NCBI GenBank assembly: GCA_017743475.1
Contig: JAGHYV010000006.1
Location: 1-64,000, forward strand
DNA length: 64,000 nt
Source of the DNA: Roseiflexus sp.
GTDB taxonomy: Bacteria; Chloroflexota; Chloroflexia; Chloroflexales; Roseiflexaceae
Direction: 5' to 3'
Part shown: positions 52,618-61,362 of the stretch, piece by piece
Layout: each line of letters begins with the position of its first letter
How positions within the stretch are numbered: position 1 is the first letter of the stretch
Made by a program: the position numbers and the translations under genes
The notes under the pieces: generated by a model
What the model was told of the DNA's origin: nothing
Database searches by the model: none
What the model saw: the letters and a program-made list of their open reading frames with translations, nothing else

Positions 52618-54120
52618 ATGTCAGTGCCCTCCGCTACTCATGTTGATGTCATTATCGTTGGGGCTGGTCTCTCTGGCATTTGCGCTGCGTACTACATCCA
52701 GACGTATTGTCCGTCACGAACCTTTACCATTCTCGAAAGCCGTGACGCTATCGGCGGCACATGGGATCTCTTTCGCTATCCAGGAGTCCGTTCGGACTCG
52801 GATATGCATACGTTTGGCTACAGTTTTCGTCCCTGGCGCGGGTTGAAGTCGATGGCAGACGGTCCATCGATCCTGCGCTACATCAAGGAGACGGCGCATG
52901 AATACGGAATTGATCGGAAGATCCATTTCGGGCATCGCGTTCTCCGCGCTGCCTGGTCGTCCATTGATGCGCATTGGAGCGTGGATGCCGTTCGCGTGTC
53001 GGATGGAACAATGGTCCGGTTCACCTGCAACTTCCTCTTTATGTGTACCGGCTACTACAACTACGATCAGGGCTACACGCCCGACTGGCAGGGGGTCGCG
53101 CATTTTCGTGGACAGATCGTTCATCCCCAACACTGGCCCAATAACCTCGATTATGCCGGAAAGCGCATTGTGCTGATTGGAAGCGGCGCAACAGCAGTAA
53201 CGCTGGCGCCAGCGCTAGCGCAGCACGCGGCACACGTGACCATTCTCCAGCGATCACCGACCTATGTCGTTGCATTACCGGCGGAAGATCCGGTGACGCG
53301 ATGGCTCTACCGGACCTTCCCAGCACACATCGCCTATCTGCTGGCACGTTGGTGGTCGATTGGGGTTGGTATCTACTTCTATACCCTGGCGCGCCGTCTG
53401 CCTGACGCGACCCGGCGCAATATTCTCAATCAGGTACGGGCGCACCTGGGACCCGATTTCGACGTCGAAACCCATTTCAATCCACGTTACAACCCATGGG
53501 ATCAGCGGCTCTGTGTGGCGCCAGATGGTGATCTGTTTCAGGCGATCAGGTCTGGCAGACTGTCGATCGTCACCGATCAGATCGAGACGTTTACCGAAAC
53601 TGGGGTTCGACTCTCCTCCGGCGCCGAACTCAGTGCCGACATTATTGTGACGGCTACCGGTCTTGCGCTGAAACTGATGGGCGGGGCGCAGATCGTCGTT
53701 GATGGCGTTCCGGTCGATCTGGGAAAAACGGTGACGTACAAAGGCGCGATGTTTAGCAATATACCCAACCTGGCGCTGGCATTCGGCTATACCAACGCCT
53801 CCTGGACGTTGAAGTGCGAACTGATAGCGCGCTTCGTTTGCCGCCTACTGAACCACATGGAACGTCATGGGTATGTTCAATGCACGCCGCGGATGCCCGA
53901 TCCTGCGCAGGCGAAGGAACCGGCGGTGACGCTTACGTCTGGCTATATTCAGCGCGCAATCGATACTATCCCTCGTCAGACTGGCCGTGCTCCCTGGAAG
54001 GCATACCAGAATTATCTCCGCGATGTTCTGTGTCTGCGTTTTGGTCGGCTTCATGATGGGGTTATGGAATTCGTTCGACCGGGCTATCCCCGGATGCAGA
54101 TGGTTCGGGAGGAACAGTAG
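52618..54120 (+). CDS. Flavin-containing monooxygenase, Baeyer-Villiger type
   Basis: 500 residues. The FAD-binding glycine motif is in VIIVGAGLSGICAAYYI near the N-terminus, the second (NADPH) in IVLIGSGATAVTLAPAL near residue 185. Between them the signature HFRGQIVHPQHWP fits the Baeyer-Villiger fingerprint FxGxxxHxxxW. RYPGVRSDSDMHTFGYSF is conserved in this group. It is close in pattern to actinobacterial EthA-type enzymes that oxidise ketones. Stop overlaps the GTG start of the next gene. Possibly acquired from Actinobacteria (inference). Confidence 0.92.
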   Translation: MSVPSATHVDVIIVGAGLSGICAAYYIQTYCPSRTFTILESRDAIGGTWDLFRYPGVRSDSDMHTFGYSFRPWRGLKSMADGPSILRYIKETAHEYGIDRKIHFGHRVLRAAWSSIDAHWSVDAVRVSDGTMVRFTCNFLFMCTGYYNYDQGYTPDWQGVAHFRGQIVHPQHWPNNLDYAGKRIVLIGSGATAVTLAPALAQHAAHVTILQRSPTYVVALPAEDPVTRWLYRTFPAHIAYLLARWWSIGVGIYFYTLARRLPDATRRNILNQVRAHLGPDFDVETHFNPRYNPWDQRLCVAPDGDLFQAIRSGRLSIVTDQIETFTETGVRLSSGAELSADIIVTATGLALKLMGGAQIVVDGVPVDLGKTVTYKGAMFSNIPNLALAFGYTNASWTLKCELIARFVCRLLNHMERHGYVQCTPRMPDPAQAKEPAVTLTSGYIQRAIDTIPRQTGRAPWKAYQNYLRDVLCLRFGRLHDGVMEFVRPGYPRMQMVREEQ

Positions 54121-54941
54121 TGGCGCAGCGGATGCATCTCGCGGGTCGAACGGCAGTCGTCACCGGAGCAGCCAGTGGCATTGGCAGAGCTGTTGCTGTG
54201 TCGCTGGCGCGGCGGCGTTGCCATCTTGCCCTGGTAGATATCAACCAGGCGGGACTGGAGCATACTGCGGCGCTAGTTGCGACCCATGGCGTGTGCGTGA
54301 GTTGTCACTGCATGGACGTGGCTGATGCGGCAGCAGTTGCAGCATTGCCCAATGCAGTGTGTCACATCCATGCTGGCGTTGATGTGCTGGTCAACAGCGC
54401 TGGCGTCGCCGTATGGGGGACGTTTGAGCAGGTCAGCGACGCTGACTTCGAGTGGCTGTTCAGTGTTAACGTTCATGGTCTCGTGCGTATGACACGCGCG
54501 TTTCTGCCGCTCCTGAAAGCGAGCGATGATGCTCGCCTGGTCAATATATCGAGTGTGTACGGGCTGGTTGCCCCGGCAGGACAGGCTGCGTACGCAGCGA
54601 GCAAATTCGCAGTGCGCGGTTTCTCTGAAGCGCTGCGCCACGAACTGGAGCATACGTCGGTCGGTGTCACAGTTGTTATTCCAGCTGGAGTAGCAACGTC
54701 CATTTCCCTAAATGCGCGCCGCCCTGCAGCACTTTCGGACGAGGAATTCGAGCGAGGGATGGCACGAGCGCGGAGATTGTTGAAACTCTCACCGGAGATC
54801 GCGGGTGAAACTATTGTCCGGGGCATCGAAGAACGGAAGGCGCGGGTGCTGATTGGCACCGACGCTCGATTGATCGATCTGCTGGTGCGCATTGCTCCGG
54901 TGTCATACTGGCAGATCATGCAACTTGTGATACGACGATGA
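54120..54941 (+). CDS. Short-chain dehydrogenase/reductase
   Basis: 273 residues. TGAASGIGRAVAVSLARR is the NAD(P)-binding TGxxxGIG motif; INQAGLEHT follows beta-2, with VNSAGVAVWG, the Ser in NISSVYGL and the catalytic YAASK. The C-terminus (PVSYWQIMQLVIRR) is hydrophobic and basic, common in membrane-associated SDRs. It starts with GTG inside the stop of the monooxygenase gene, so the two proteins are coupled and may act on one substrate (alcohol to ketone, then oxygenation; inference). Confidence 0.92.
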   Translation: MAQRMHLAGRTAVVTGAASGIGRAVAVSLARRRCHLALVDINQAGLEHTAALVATHGVCVSCHCMDVADAAAVAALPNAVCHIHAGVDVLVNSAGVAVWGTFEQVSDADFEWLFSVNVHGLVRMTRAFLPLLKASDDARLVNISSVYGLVAPAGQAAYAASKFAVRGFSEALRHELEHTSVGVTVVIPAGVATSISLNARRPAALSDEEFERGMARARRLLKLSPEIAGETIVRGIEERKARVLIGTDARLIDLLVRIAPVSYWQIMQLVIRR

Positions 54942-55017
54942 GCCATAGACTGCTGCCCGAACCGATGCCGCACCTGTTGAAAGATTAGGAACGTAAGTAA
55001 GAGTTCACGTTTCTCCT

Positions 55018-55074
55018 GGGAGCGAGGGCATCTTACCTTCGTCAATGCGGCGAGGGAGGGACGCCCTCGTTGCC
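55018..55074. repeat. 57-nt dispersed inverted-repeat element, copy 1
   Basis: GGAGCGAGGGC (55019-55029) and a matching arm GCCCTCGTTGC at the other end (two mismatches). Same length and arm sequence as 62853-62909. Both lie about 75 nt after the stop of a plus-strand gene, here the SDR. Confidence 0.75.
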
Positions 55075-55153
55075 CAGGCGCGTGTGTTAACGATGCGAAT
55101 AGTTATGAAAGTGAAACGGTTGGCATAGGTTAGCGACTCTTAACGCATTGCAC

Positions 55154-55182
55154 TTGCACGACTCCTATTCGCGTAGTACAAT
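55154..55182 (+). promoter_or_regulatory. hpf: Promoter of the hpf leader
   Basis: TTGCAC, 17-nt spacer, TACAAT. The predicted start point near 55189 leaves about 243 nt of untranslated leader before hpf. Confidence 0.55.
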
Positions 55183-55188
55183 GAAACA

Positions 55189-55353
55189 ACAGTCGTGAGT
55201 CTATCGCCTCTACTGAATATTCGTAGCCTGGAAAGGACGACAAACGTGATCCACGCCGTTTGTGGCCCGCACGGTTACGGAGACATATATATTGTTGTTG
55301 TTCGTTGATGACAGACAAAGCCCTCAGCCGCCTGATCGGTGGTTGGGGGCTTT
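55189..55353 (+). promoter_or_regulatory. Structured hpf leader with terminator-like hairpin (candidate attenuator)
   Basis: A stem ACAAACG...CGTTTGT is seen near 55240-55265. Then AAAGCCCTCAGCCGCC-TGATC-GGTGGTTGGGGGCTTT (55317-55353) pairs over 16 bp if G-U pairs are allowed, followed by a T-rich segment. The hairpin lies 79 nt before the hpf start codon, inside the transcript. It could stop transcription unless an alternative structure forms. Confidence 0.5.
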
Positions 55354-55431
55354 CTGCATCCTTTAGGGCATTGTTGCCGCTTTATCGTCGTCTGCCCGTC
55401 ATTGACGTGGGCAGTGAGGCAGGAGGCCGTT

Positions 55432-56013
55432 ATGGATCTGATCGTGAAAAGCCGCAATGGCAAGATCTCGGAGCGTCAGCGTCAACACATTGAGCAAAAA
55501 CTCTCACGTCTCGACCGGTATCTCGACCGGATTGCTCAGGTGACGGTCGAGCACATGGAAGAAACGCGGCGCGACGAGGGAAATGTCCATCGCGTGCAGG
55601 TGACGGTTGTCGGTGATCACGGCGTTCTGGTGCGTGCCGAGCGACGAGCGCCGGAACTCTATGCCGCGATCGATGAGGTGTATGATACGCTCCAGCGTCA
55701 GATCGAGCGCTACAAGGATAAACACTGGCGGCGAGGAAAACTACGCCGTCAGGGTGGGCAGATAGTCGAGGCGCTGCCCGAATTGGCTGCTTCCTCGCTC
55801 GACGATACCCAGGAAGAGGAGAATCGACCTCGCATCGTCCGCACGAAGGAGTTCCAGGTTAAACCGATGTACAGTGACGAAGCAGTAGAGCAGATGGAAC
55901 TGCTGGGACACAACTTCTTCATTTTCCAGGATGCGGAAACCGGAAAACTGAATGTGCTTTACCGCCGCCAGGACGGCAATTACGGTCTGATCGTGCCGGA
56001 AGTCAGTGGTTAA
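55432..56013 (+). CDS. hpf: Long-form ribosome hibernation promoting factor
   Basis: 193 residues, long type. The N-terminal RaiA/HPF domain (1 to about 100) starts MDLIVKSRNGKISERQRQHIEQKLSRL and ends in a basic helix QIERYKDKHWRRGK. An acidic linker follows, then the C-terminal dimerisation domain (RTKEFQVKPMYSDEAVEQMELLGHNFFIFQDAETGKLNVLYRR). It stabilises idle ribosomes as 100S dimers. AGGAGG lies six nt before the ATG. A long leader with a terminator-like hairpin precedes it. A strong terminator follows the gene. Confidence 0.95.
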   Translation: MDLIVKSRNGKISERQRQHIEQKLSRLDRYLDRIAQVTVEHMEETRRDEGNVHRVQVTVVGDHGVLVRAERRAPELYAAIDEVYDTLQRQIERYKDKHWRRGKLRRQGGQIVEALPELAASSLDDTQEEENRPRIVRTKEFQVKPMYSDEAVEQMELLGHNFFIFQDAETGKLNVLYRRQDGNYGLIVPEVSG

Positions 56014-56064
56014 CGGCGTACACAACGTCCGGCATGGCGCGATCAATCGCGCTCTGCTTTGATG

Positions 56065-56090
56065 CAGGCCCCGCCAGTTCGGGGCCTTAC
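56065..56090 (+). terminator. Terminator after hpf
   Basis: AGGCCCCG-CCAGTT-CGGGGCCTT forms a 7-9-bp GC-rich stem with a T-containing tail (TTACGCTTCT), about 55 nt after the hpf stop. Confidence 0.7.
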
Positions 56091-56184
56091 GCTTCTCATG
56101 AATTGAACCATGTGCGTGCCGGGTATGCGGGCGTCCCCGGAGTGCGCGAGCGTTATGCGTGCAAGATGCGCGCGATCCCGGCAG

Positions 56185-57039
56185 TCACCTGTTCTGCACT
56201 TCGCTGCGCGCCGTCTGCCAGATAGCCGCCGCCCCATATCCGACGACCCACGGCGCTGCACGTTCAACATCGCCGGATGTGCCGTAGCGCAGGATGGTCA
56301 CCCGGTTCGCGCCGAGTTCACGGCATGCCCACAGGACAGCCGCGATCGCGCCACTGCCGCACGCATATCCGACCCCTTCCGCCTCGGCAGCAATGACGGC
56401 ATCTGGATCGAAGGCTTCAACTCGCTGCAGCAACCCGGCATCGAGGCGACGCGCCACCGGTTCCGGTTCGTAGTGCGACAGATCGGAACTGGCGACCAGA
56501 AGCGCATCCCGCCCACGTAGCGTTTCTGCCAGCGCAGCGCCGAGCGCAGCTGAGGTAACGGCGCTCTGATCCGCCAGCATTACTGGCAACAGCCGAAATG
56601 AACCAAACACGCGCTGCAAAAATGGCAGTTCGATCTCGACTGCGTGCTCATCGTCGTGGCGGCGCGGCGTCAGACCAAACCCCGTCCGTCGTCGCAGCGC
56701 TGCGTCAAGGCACGCAATTGCATCGTTATCGACGGGAACAATACCAAGCGGCGTTTCGTAGGCGGTATGTCCGGTAGTGATCAGGGGCGTTTGTCCGCCG
56801 CGGTGCCAGGGTGACACGATGACGACAATCTCCGGTGTTCTGCCGCGCACACAGGCGAATGCCCACGCAGCGATCGAACCAGAGTAGCGCACACCGGCAT
56901 GTGGCGCCAGCACTCCCCATACCTTTCCCGGTAGCGCTGGCGGTTCCGCCTGAGCCAGGTAACGATCAATCTCACGTCGCAGGTGCGCAGGGTTTGATGG
57001 GTACCAACTCCCGGCAATTGGGGATGGACGAATATCCAT
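56185..57039 (-). CDS. amrB: Memo-family AmmeMemoRadiSam protein (AmrB)
   Basis: 284 residues. MDIRPSPIAGSWYPSNPAHLRREIDRYL opens the family; APHAGVRYSGSIAAWAF, VIVSPWHRGG and ASSDLSHYEP hold the conserved His residues of the LigB/Memo fold. Human MEMO1 binds copper or iron at such a site; the bacterial role with AmrS and AMMECR1 is not established. GGAGG precedes the start. CorA ends 37 nt upstream on the same strand, so it is the last gene of that operon. Confidence 0.92.
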   Translation of the reverse strand: MDIRPSPIAGSWYPSNPAHLRREIDRYLAQAEPPALPGKVWGVLAPHAGVRYSGSIAAWAFACVRGRTPEIVVIVSPWHRGGQTPLITTGHTAYETPLGIVPVDNDAIACLDAALRRRTGFGLTPRRHDDEHAVEIELPFLQRVFGSFRLLPVMLADQSAVTSAALGAALAETLRGRDALLVASSDLSHYEPEPVARRLDAGLLQRVEAFDPDAVIAAEAEGVGYACGSGAIAAVLWACRELGANRVTILRYGTSGDVERAAPWVVGYGAAAIWQTARSEVQNR

Positions 57040-57076
57040 GTTCCACCTCCGACCGAGAACTGAAAACCAACGGTCG

Positions 57077-58096
57077 TTACAACCACCCGCGCCATTTGAA
57101 AACACCGATCAGGATCAGGCTGATCATTCCCATTAACCCGAGAGCGAAAGGATACCCCCAGGGCCAGCGCAACTCAGGCATAACATCGAAGTTCATGCCG
57201 TAGATCCCGGCGACCAGCGCAGCCGACATCAGGATGATCGACGTGATGGTCAGCGTTTTCACCACCTCGTTAAGTTGGTTGGACTGGACTGACAGAAACG
57301 CATCGAGTGCGCTGGACAGGAGATCGCGGTAGGTATCGATACTGTCTGTAATACGGATCAGGTGATCGTAGACATCCTGGAAATACGCAGTCATTTCACG
57401 TGGATAGATCGGCGCTTCACGCCGGATCAGCACGTTGAGCACATCGCGTTCAGACGCCACAATCTTGCGCATCAACAACAGTTCGCGTTTGAGTGTAAAG
57501 ATTTCCTGGAGCAATTCAGGACGGAAATGATCGAAGATCTGCGCTTCAACTTTTTCCACACGCTCGATCAGTTCATCCAATACTGGAAAATACTCATCGA
57601 CAATAGTATCAAGCAGATGGTAAAGCAGTTCGGAAACATCCTCGCCAAAATCATGCTCATACCGCTGCCAGCAGCGGATGGTTTCGTCGATGGCCACGAT
57701 TGGATCTTGATGGATGCACACCAGATAGTTTGATCCAATGAACAGACTCACCTGCTGAGATGATACCCGCCGTTGTTCAACATCATACTGCAATGCGTAG
57801 AAGACCAGGAAATAGTACTGGTCATATGCGTCGATCTTGGGTCGCTCGTGGAAATGGGTTGCATCCTCAATCGCCAGCGGATGGAAGCCAAACTCCTCAG
57901 AGAGCAGCGCCAGATCCTCCGGACGCGGATGCTGCAAATCGACCCAGACAATCTGATCCTTCTGCTGGATCAGATCGCTGATCGCCGCAGGTTCAACTGT
58001 GCTGTCAAAGCGCCCATCATGCTGACAGACGACAAGATGACGCATAGCCGCGCATGGCGCAGCCTGCTGTCGGGTATTGCGAATCAGACGCGCCAT
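57077..58096 (-). CDS. corA: CorA-type magnesium/divalent-cation channel
   Basis: 339 residues. A long cytoplasmic N-terminal part with WVDLQHPRPEDLALLSEEFGFHPLAIEDA and helices VEKVEAQIFDHF... precedes two C-terminal membrane segments, with the GMN selectivity motif in AGIYGMNFDVMPEL. The pentameric channel imports Mg2+ or Co2+. The ATG at 58096 is one nt after the upstream TrkA stop, which favours coupled translation; an internal ATG at 58045 (MRHLVVCQHD) is an alternative. Partner genes are two TrkA-domain proteins upstream. Confidence 0.92.
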   Translation of the reverse strand: MARLIRNTRQQAAPCAAMRHLVVCQHDGRFDSTVEPAAISDLIQQKDQIVWVDLQHPRPEDLALLSEEFGFHPLAIEDATHFHERPKIDAYDQYYFLVFYALQYDVEQRRVSSQQVSLFIGSNYLVCIHQDPIVAIDETIRCWQRYEHDFGEDVSELLYHLLDTIVDEYFPVLDELIERVEKVEAQIFDHFRPELLQEIFTLKRELLLMRKIVASERDVLNVLIRREAPIYPREMTAYFQDVYDHLIRITDSIDTYRDLLSSALDAFLSVQSNQLNEVVKTLTITSIILMSAALVAGIYGMNFDVMPELRWPWGYPFALGLMGMISLILIGVFKWRGWL

Positions 58097-58097
58097 A

Positions 58098-58760
58098 TTA
58101 CTGGAACCGCTCCGACAGCGCCGCCTCGCGGTCGCGATATACTAGAGCAATTACCTGGTCCCCTGCCTGGATAACGGTTTCGCCTGACGGTAGAATGACG
58201 TCGTCACCGCGCAGGATCGCGGTCAGCAGACAATCGGGGGGCAAATGTAGTGACGCAACATTCTTCCCGACTGCGCTTGACTCAACAGAAACGGTAAACT
58301 CAATGAGCGAGATTCGCCCCTCACGCAAGCGAGTCAACTGAACGATTGCCCCGAGATTGATATCCGCCTCCAGTCCGCGCCCGATCGTCTGCGCCGTATC
58401 GATCGGCAGGTCAACCCCCATGCGGCGGGTGAAAAGCCAGGCATTCTTTGGATTGTTGATCCGCGCTGCAACGCGACCCACACGAAACTCGCGCTTGCAC
58501 AGCACCGCGATGACCAGATTATCCTCGTCGTCGCCAGTGACCGCTGCAACCGCGTCGGCAAACTCTGCTCCCGCTTCACGTAGTACCGAAGGATCGCACC
58601 CATCTCCTTCGATGACTCGAATGTCGGGAAGGGTGCGCATCAGTGAGTGCACCACCTGTTCCTGTTTTTCGACCAGTGTGATCGAGTGACGCCCCTCAGC
58701 AGCCAGAAACATTGCCAGGTTGCGCCCGATTTTGCCGCCGCCAACGATAATCACATTCAT
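58098..58760 (-). CDS. TrkA-family potassium-uptake regulatory protein
   Basis: 220 residues. The RCK_N Rossmann part opens with MNVIIVGGGKIGRNLAMFLAAEG (GxGxxG), then EGDGCDPSVLREAG and AVTGDDEDNLVIAVLCK. An RCK_C domain follows from about 135 (FTVSVESSAVGKNVASLHLPP). It gates a potassium channel or transporter by NAD(H) or nucleotide binding. The membrane subunit (TrkH/KtrB) is not in the window. CorA starts one nt after its stop. Confidence 0.92.
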   Translation of the reverse strand: MNVIIVGGGKIGRNLAMFLAAEGRHSITLVEKQEQVVHSLMRTLPDIRVIEGDGCDPSVLREAGAEFADAVAAVTGDDEDNLVIAVLCKREFRVGRVAARINNPKNAWLFTRRMGVDLPIDTAQTIGRGLEADINLGAIVQLTRLREGRISLIEFTVSVESSAVGKNVASLHLPPDCLLTAILRGDDVILPSGETVIQAGDQVIALVYRDREAALSERFQ

Positions 58761-58850
58761 GTCGCTGGTATTCCGTCTCTATCTGAACCGTATTCACACA
58801 AGGTCTGTTCATCGACAATTCTACTGGCAGGTCGCACCGGACCGTAAATT

Positions 58851-59495
58851 TTATTGAATCATCGATTCGAGCAGGCCCGTTGCTGTCGCCAAAACCGCAA
58901 TATGCACGACATCCCCTTCTTCGAGCAATACTCCTGGCGTAGGCAGAAAAGCACGCCCGCGCCGCACAATGGCAACCGGCATAATTTCGCCCGGCACCGA
59001 CAGATCGCGCACAAAATGCCCCACCAACCGTCCAGTAATAGTTACCTCTGCGATCTCTACTTCACCGCCGCCAAACTGGATCGACGACACGGTCTCATCA
59101 CCGTGCAGAATCCGGCGAATCGTATGGACGGCCCAACTTGTCGAACTGATTGTGCGAATGCCCAGCTCGCGGTAGATCGCCTCGCGCTGAGGATCGTAAA
59201 TGCGCGCCACCACATTCGGCACACGAAAGACATCGCGGGCAACAGTTGCCGTAATGTAATTCGAATTGTCGCCATTGGTTACGGCTGCAAGTGCATCAGC
59301 GCGCTCAACGCCAGCCTCACGCAGCGTATCGCGATCAAACCCGACGCCCAGCACGGTTTGCCCGCGGAACTCACGCCCGAGGCGCTTGAACGCTTGCGGA
59401 TTCTTGTCGATAACCGAAACTGAATGTCCCTCGGCGACCATCTGCTGCGCCAGCAGACTTCCAACGCGACCGCATCCGACGACAATCAGATGCAT
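58851..59495 (-). CDS. TrkA-family potassium-uptake regulatory protein
   Basis: 214 residues. MHLIVVGCGRVGSLLAQQMVAEG carries GxGxxG; the acidic strand end VIDKNPQAF and AAVTNGDNSNYITATVAR follow. The RCK_C domain is C-terminal (ITGRLVGHFVRDLSVPGE). It lies between argF (nine nt upstream) and the second TrkA gene (90 nt downstream), so the two TrkA proteins are likely partners of one channel assembly. Confidence 0.92.
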   Translation of the reverse strand: MHLIVVGCGRVGSLLAQQMVAEGHSVSVIDKNPQAFKRLGREFRGQTVLGVGFDRDTLREAGVERADALAAVTNGDNSNYITATVARDVFRVPNVVARIYDPQREAIYRELGIRTISSTSWAVHTIRRILHGDETVSSIQFGGGEVEIAEVTITGRLVGHFVRDLSVPGEIMPVAIVRRGRAFLPTPGVLLEEGDVVHIAVLATATGLLESMIQ

Positions 59496-59504
59496 ATGCC
59501 ACCT

Positions 59505-60446
59505 CTACAAGCCAAGCAGGGTCAGAATCAGCGCCTTCTGAACGTGCAACCGGTTCTCCGCCTGCTCGAACACCACTGATTGCGAACCGTCGATAACGTC
59601 AGCGGTAACTTCTTCGCCTCGGTGCGCCGGAAGACAATGCATAAACAATGCCCCGGAACGGGCACGGCTCATCAGCGAGGCATTGACCTGGTAGGGTTGG
59701 AAGATTGGTCGTCGCCGCGCCGCTTCGTGTTCCTGCCCCATCGACGCCCATACATCAGTATAGACTGCGTCTGCGCCCTCGACGGCTTCAACCGGCGAGG
59801 GTGTGATCCAGATCGAAGCGTTGTGTTCGGCAGCAAGCCGTTCGGCGAGTGTCAGAATCTCAGGATCAGGGCGATAGTCGGGTGGGCAGCCGATCCGGAT
59901 GTTTATCCCCAAAGTGGCGCCCAGCAGCATAAGGGAATGGGCAACATTGTTCCCATCGCCAACATACGCCAGCGTCAGTCCTGCAAGTTGCCCGTAATGT
60001 TCACGTAACGTCAGCATATCTGCCAGCGCCTGACAGGGATGCTCACGGTCAGAGAGCGCATTAATGACCGGTACAGTTGCATAGCGTGCCAGGGTTTCGA
60101 CTGTCGCGTGCCGGAAGACCCGCGCTGCAATGGCATGCACCCAGCGGCTCAGATTGCGCGCTACGTCAGGGACGCTCTCACGCCCGCCCATATCGATGTC
60201 GTTTGCCGACAGATAACTGCCGTGCCCGCCAAGCTGGGTCATTCCAGCTTCAAAGGCGACACGTGTGCGCAGTGAGGGCTTCTCGAACACCAGCGCCAGC
60301 GTCTTACCCTGCAATGGCAGCGCCCCATGTGCATCACGAGCGTGCCCACCGTTTCGCCATTCCGCCTTGAGCGCCTGCGCACGATCCAGCAGCGCTTCAG
60401 CCTCAGTGCGCGTTAGATCAGCAGCGGAAAGAAAGTGCCTGACCAT
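59505..60446 (-). CDS. argF: Ornithine carbamoyltransferase
   Basis: 313 residues, normal length. Carbamoyl phosphate site SLRTRVAFEAGM, then HPCQALADMLTLREH, YVGDGNNVAHSLMLLGATLG for ornithine/Asp side, and C-terminal HCLPAHRGEEV. It makes citrulline from ornithine. argH (the last arginine step) lies 1 kb upstream on the other strand. An Uma2 gene ends 12 nt upstream and trkA starts nine nt downstream. Confidence 0.97.
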   Translation of the reverse strand: MVRHFLSAADLTRTEAEALLDRAQALKAEWRNGGHARDAHGALPLQGKTLALVFEKPSLRTRVAFEAGMTQLGGHGSYLSANDIDMGGRESVPDVARNLSRWVHAIAARVFRHATVETLARYATVPVINALSDREHPCQALADMLTLREHYGQLAGLTLAYVGDGNNVAHSLMLLGATLGINIRIGCPPDYRPDPEILTLAERLAAEHNASIWITPSPVEAVEGADAVYTDVWASMGQEHEAARRRPIFQPYQVNASLMSRARSGALFMHCLPAHRGEEVTADVIDGSQSVVFEQAENRLHVQKALILTLLGL

Positions 60447-60458
60447 GTCGTTCCTCGT

Positions 60459-61079
60459 CTATTCTGCATCAAAGACTGCGTCAACGCTGACGGCGAAACC
60501 CTCCAGCAACGCCGATGTCGCCTGCGCGCCGCGCCCAAACGTTTCGTGTTCGCCGCGGGCATCACCCAATAGCCGCAAGACCATGATGGTCTCGTTGAGC
60601 GGATTGATGATCCAGTATTCGGGGATCCCGCCTTCAGCGTGATCGGTGCGTTTTTCGACCAGATCGCGCTCAGGCTTCTTATGACTCACGACTTCCAGCA
60701 CGAGATTGGCGCCGGTCCAGAACTGTTCCTGACGGCGCGTATCACGTGCTGAACGCACTAGCAGCAGATCAGGTTCACGGTACTTCCCCGAATGAATGCG
60801 GAGACGCAATGGCGCAACCAGCACTTTACCGCCCTGAAGTTCATTTGCAGCCAAGAACGGCTGGCAGAGGAAGAGGAGAGTTGATTGATGACGATCAGAC
60901 GGCACCGGTAGAACTTCGATATATCCATCGGTGAATTCGATCAGAGCGCTTGCATGACCGCTCAACCACAGATAATCCTCCTCGTGCCATTGGCCCTGGC
61001 GCGGTGCAGCACTGCACACCAGTGCATCGAGTTCTTCCTGGGAAGTGGTGATCGTTGAATGGTGCGAAACGAGCATCAC
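60459..61079 (-). CDS. Uma2-family endonuclease (DUF820)
   Basis: 206 residues. The PD-(D/E)XK-type core: EPDLLLVRSA (Asp), ANLVLEVVSHKKPERD (Glu) and EKRTDHAEGGIPEYWIINP (Lys). Proteins of this family are often multi-copy in Chloroflexota and cyanobacteria; their biological role is unknown, and nuclease activity is inferred from the fold. It is the first gene of the argF-trkA-trkA-corA-amrB run. All core residues are present, in contrast to the broken copy at 2494-3144. Confidence 0.88.
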   Translation of the reverse strand: MMLVSHHSTITTSQEELDALVCSAAPRQGQWHEEDYLWLSGHASALIEFTDGYIEVLPVPSDRHQSTLLFLCQPFLAANELQGGKVLVAPLRLRIHSGKYREPDLLLVRSARDTRRQEQFWTGANLVLEVVSHKKPERDLVEKRTDHAEGGIPEYWIINPLNETIMVLRLLGDARGEHETFGRGAQATSALLEGFAVSVDAVFDAE

Positions 61080-61362
61080 CTTGCACTCTCGAATGCGGAT
61101 GCAACTCCTCCTGCTGATGATATACGCATTGTACCACAGAGCAAGGGTCAGGGGTGAGGGCGCTGGTCGAACATCAGGGGTTCTGCCTCTTTGTCAAGCC
61201 ATGTATCCTGATGCGGCACACCTTACAAAGAGATGGGCGCATCTGTGCCGTCGGAATAACATTCACTGAAAACCGCACCTTTTGCCGCTTATCGCCCGCT
61301 GCGCACCTAATCTTTATTTCGTGTACCATGACCGTGTCTTTCATCTGTGGCGCCCGTCCAGG

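Noticed and set aside
55308-55493. Leader peptide or small protein reading through the hpf hairpin (MTDKALSRLIGG...)
   Set aside because: No ribosome site before the ATG, and the frame runs into hpf out of frame. The terminator-like hairpin explains the sequence better, though coupling with a peptide is not excluded.
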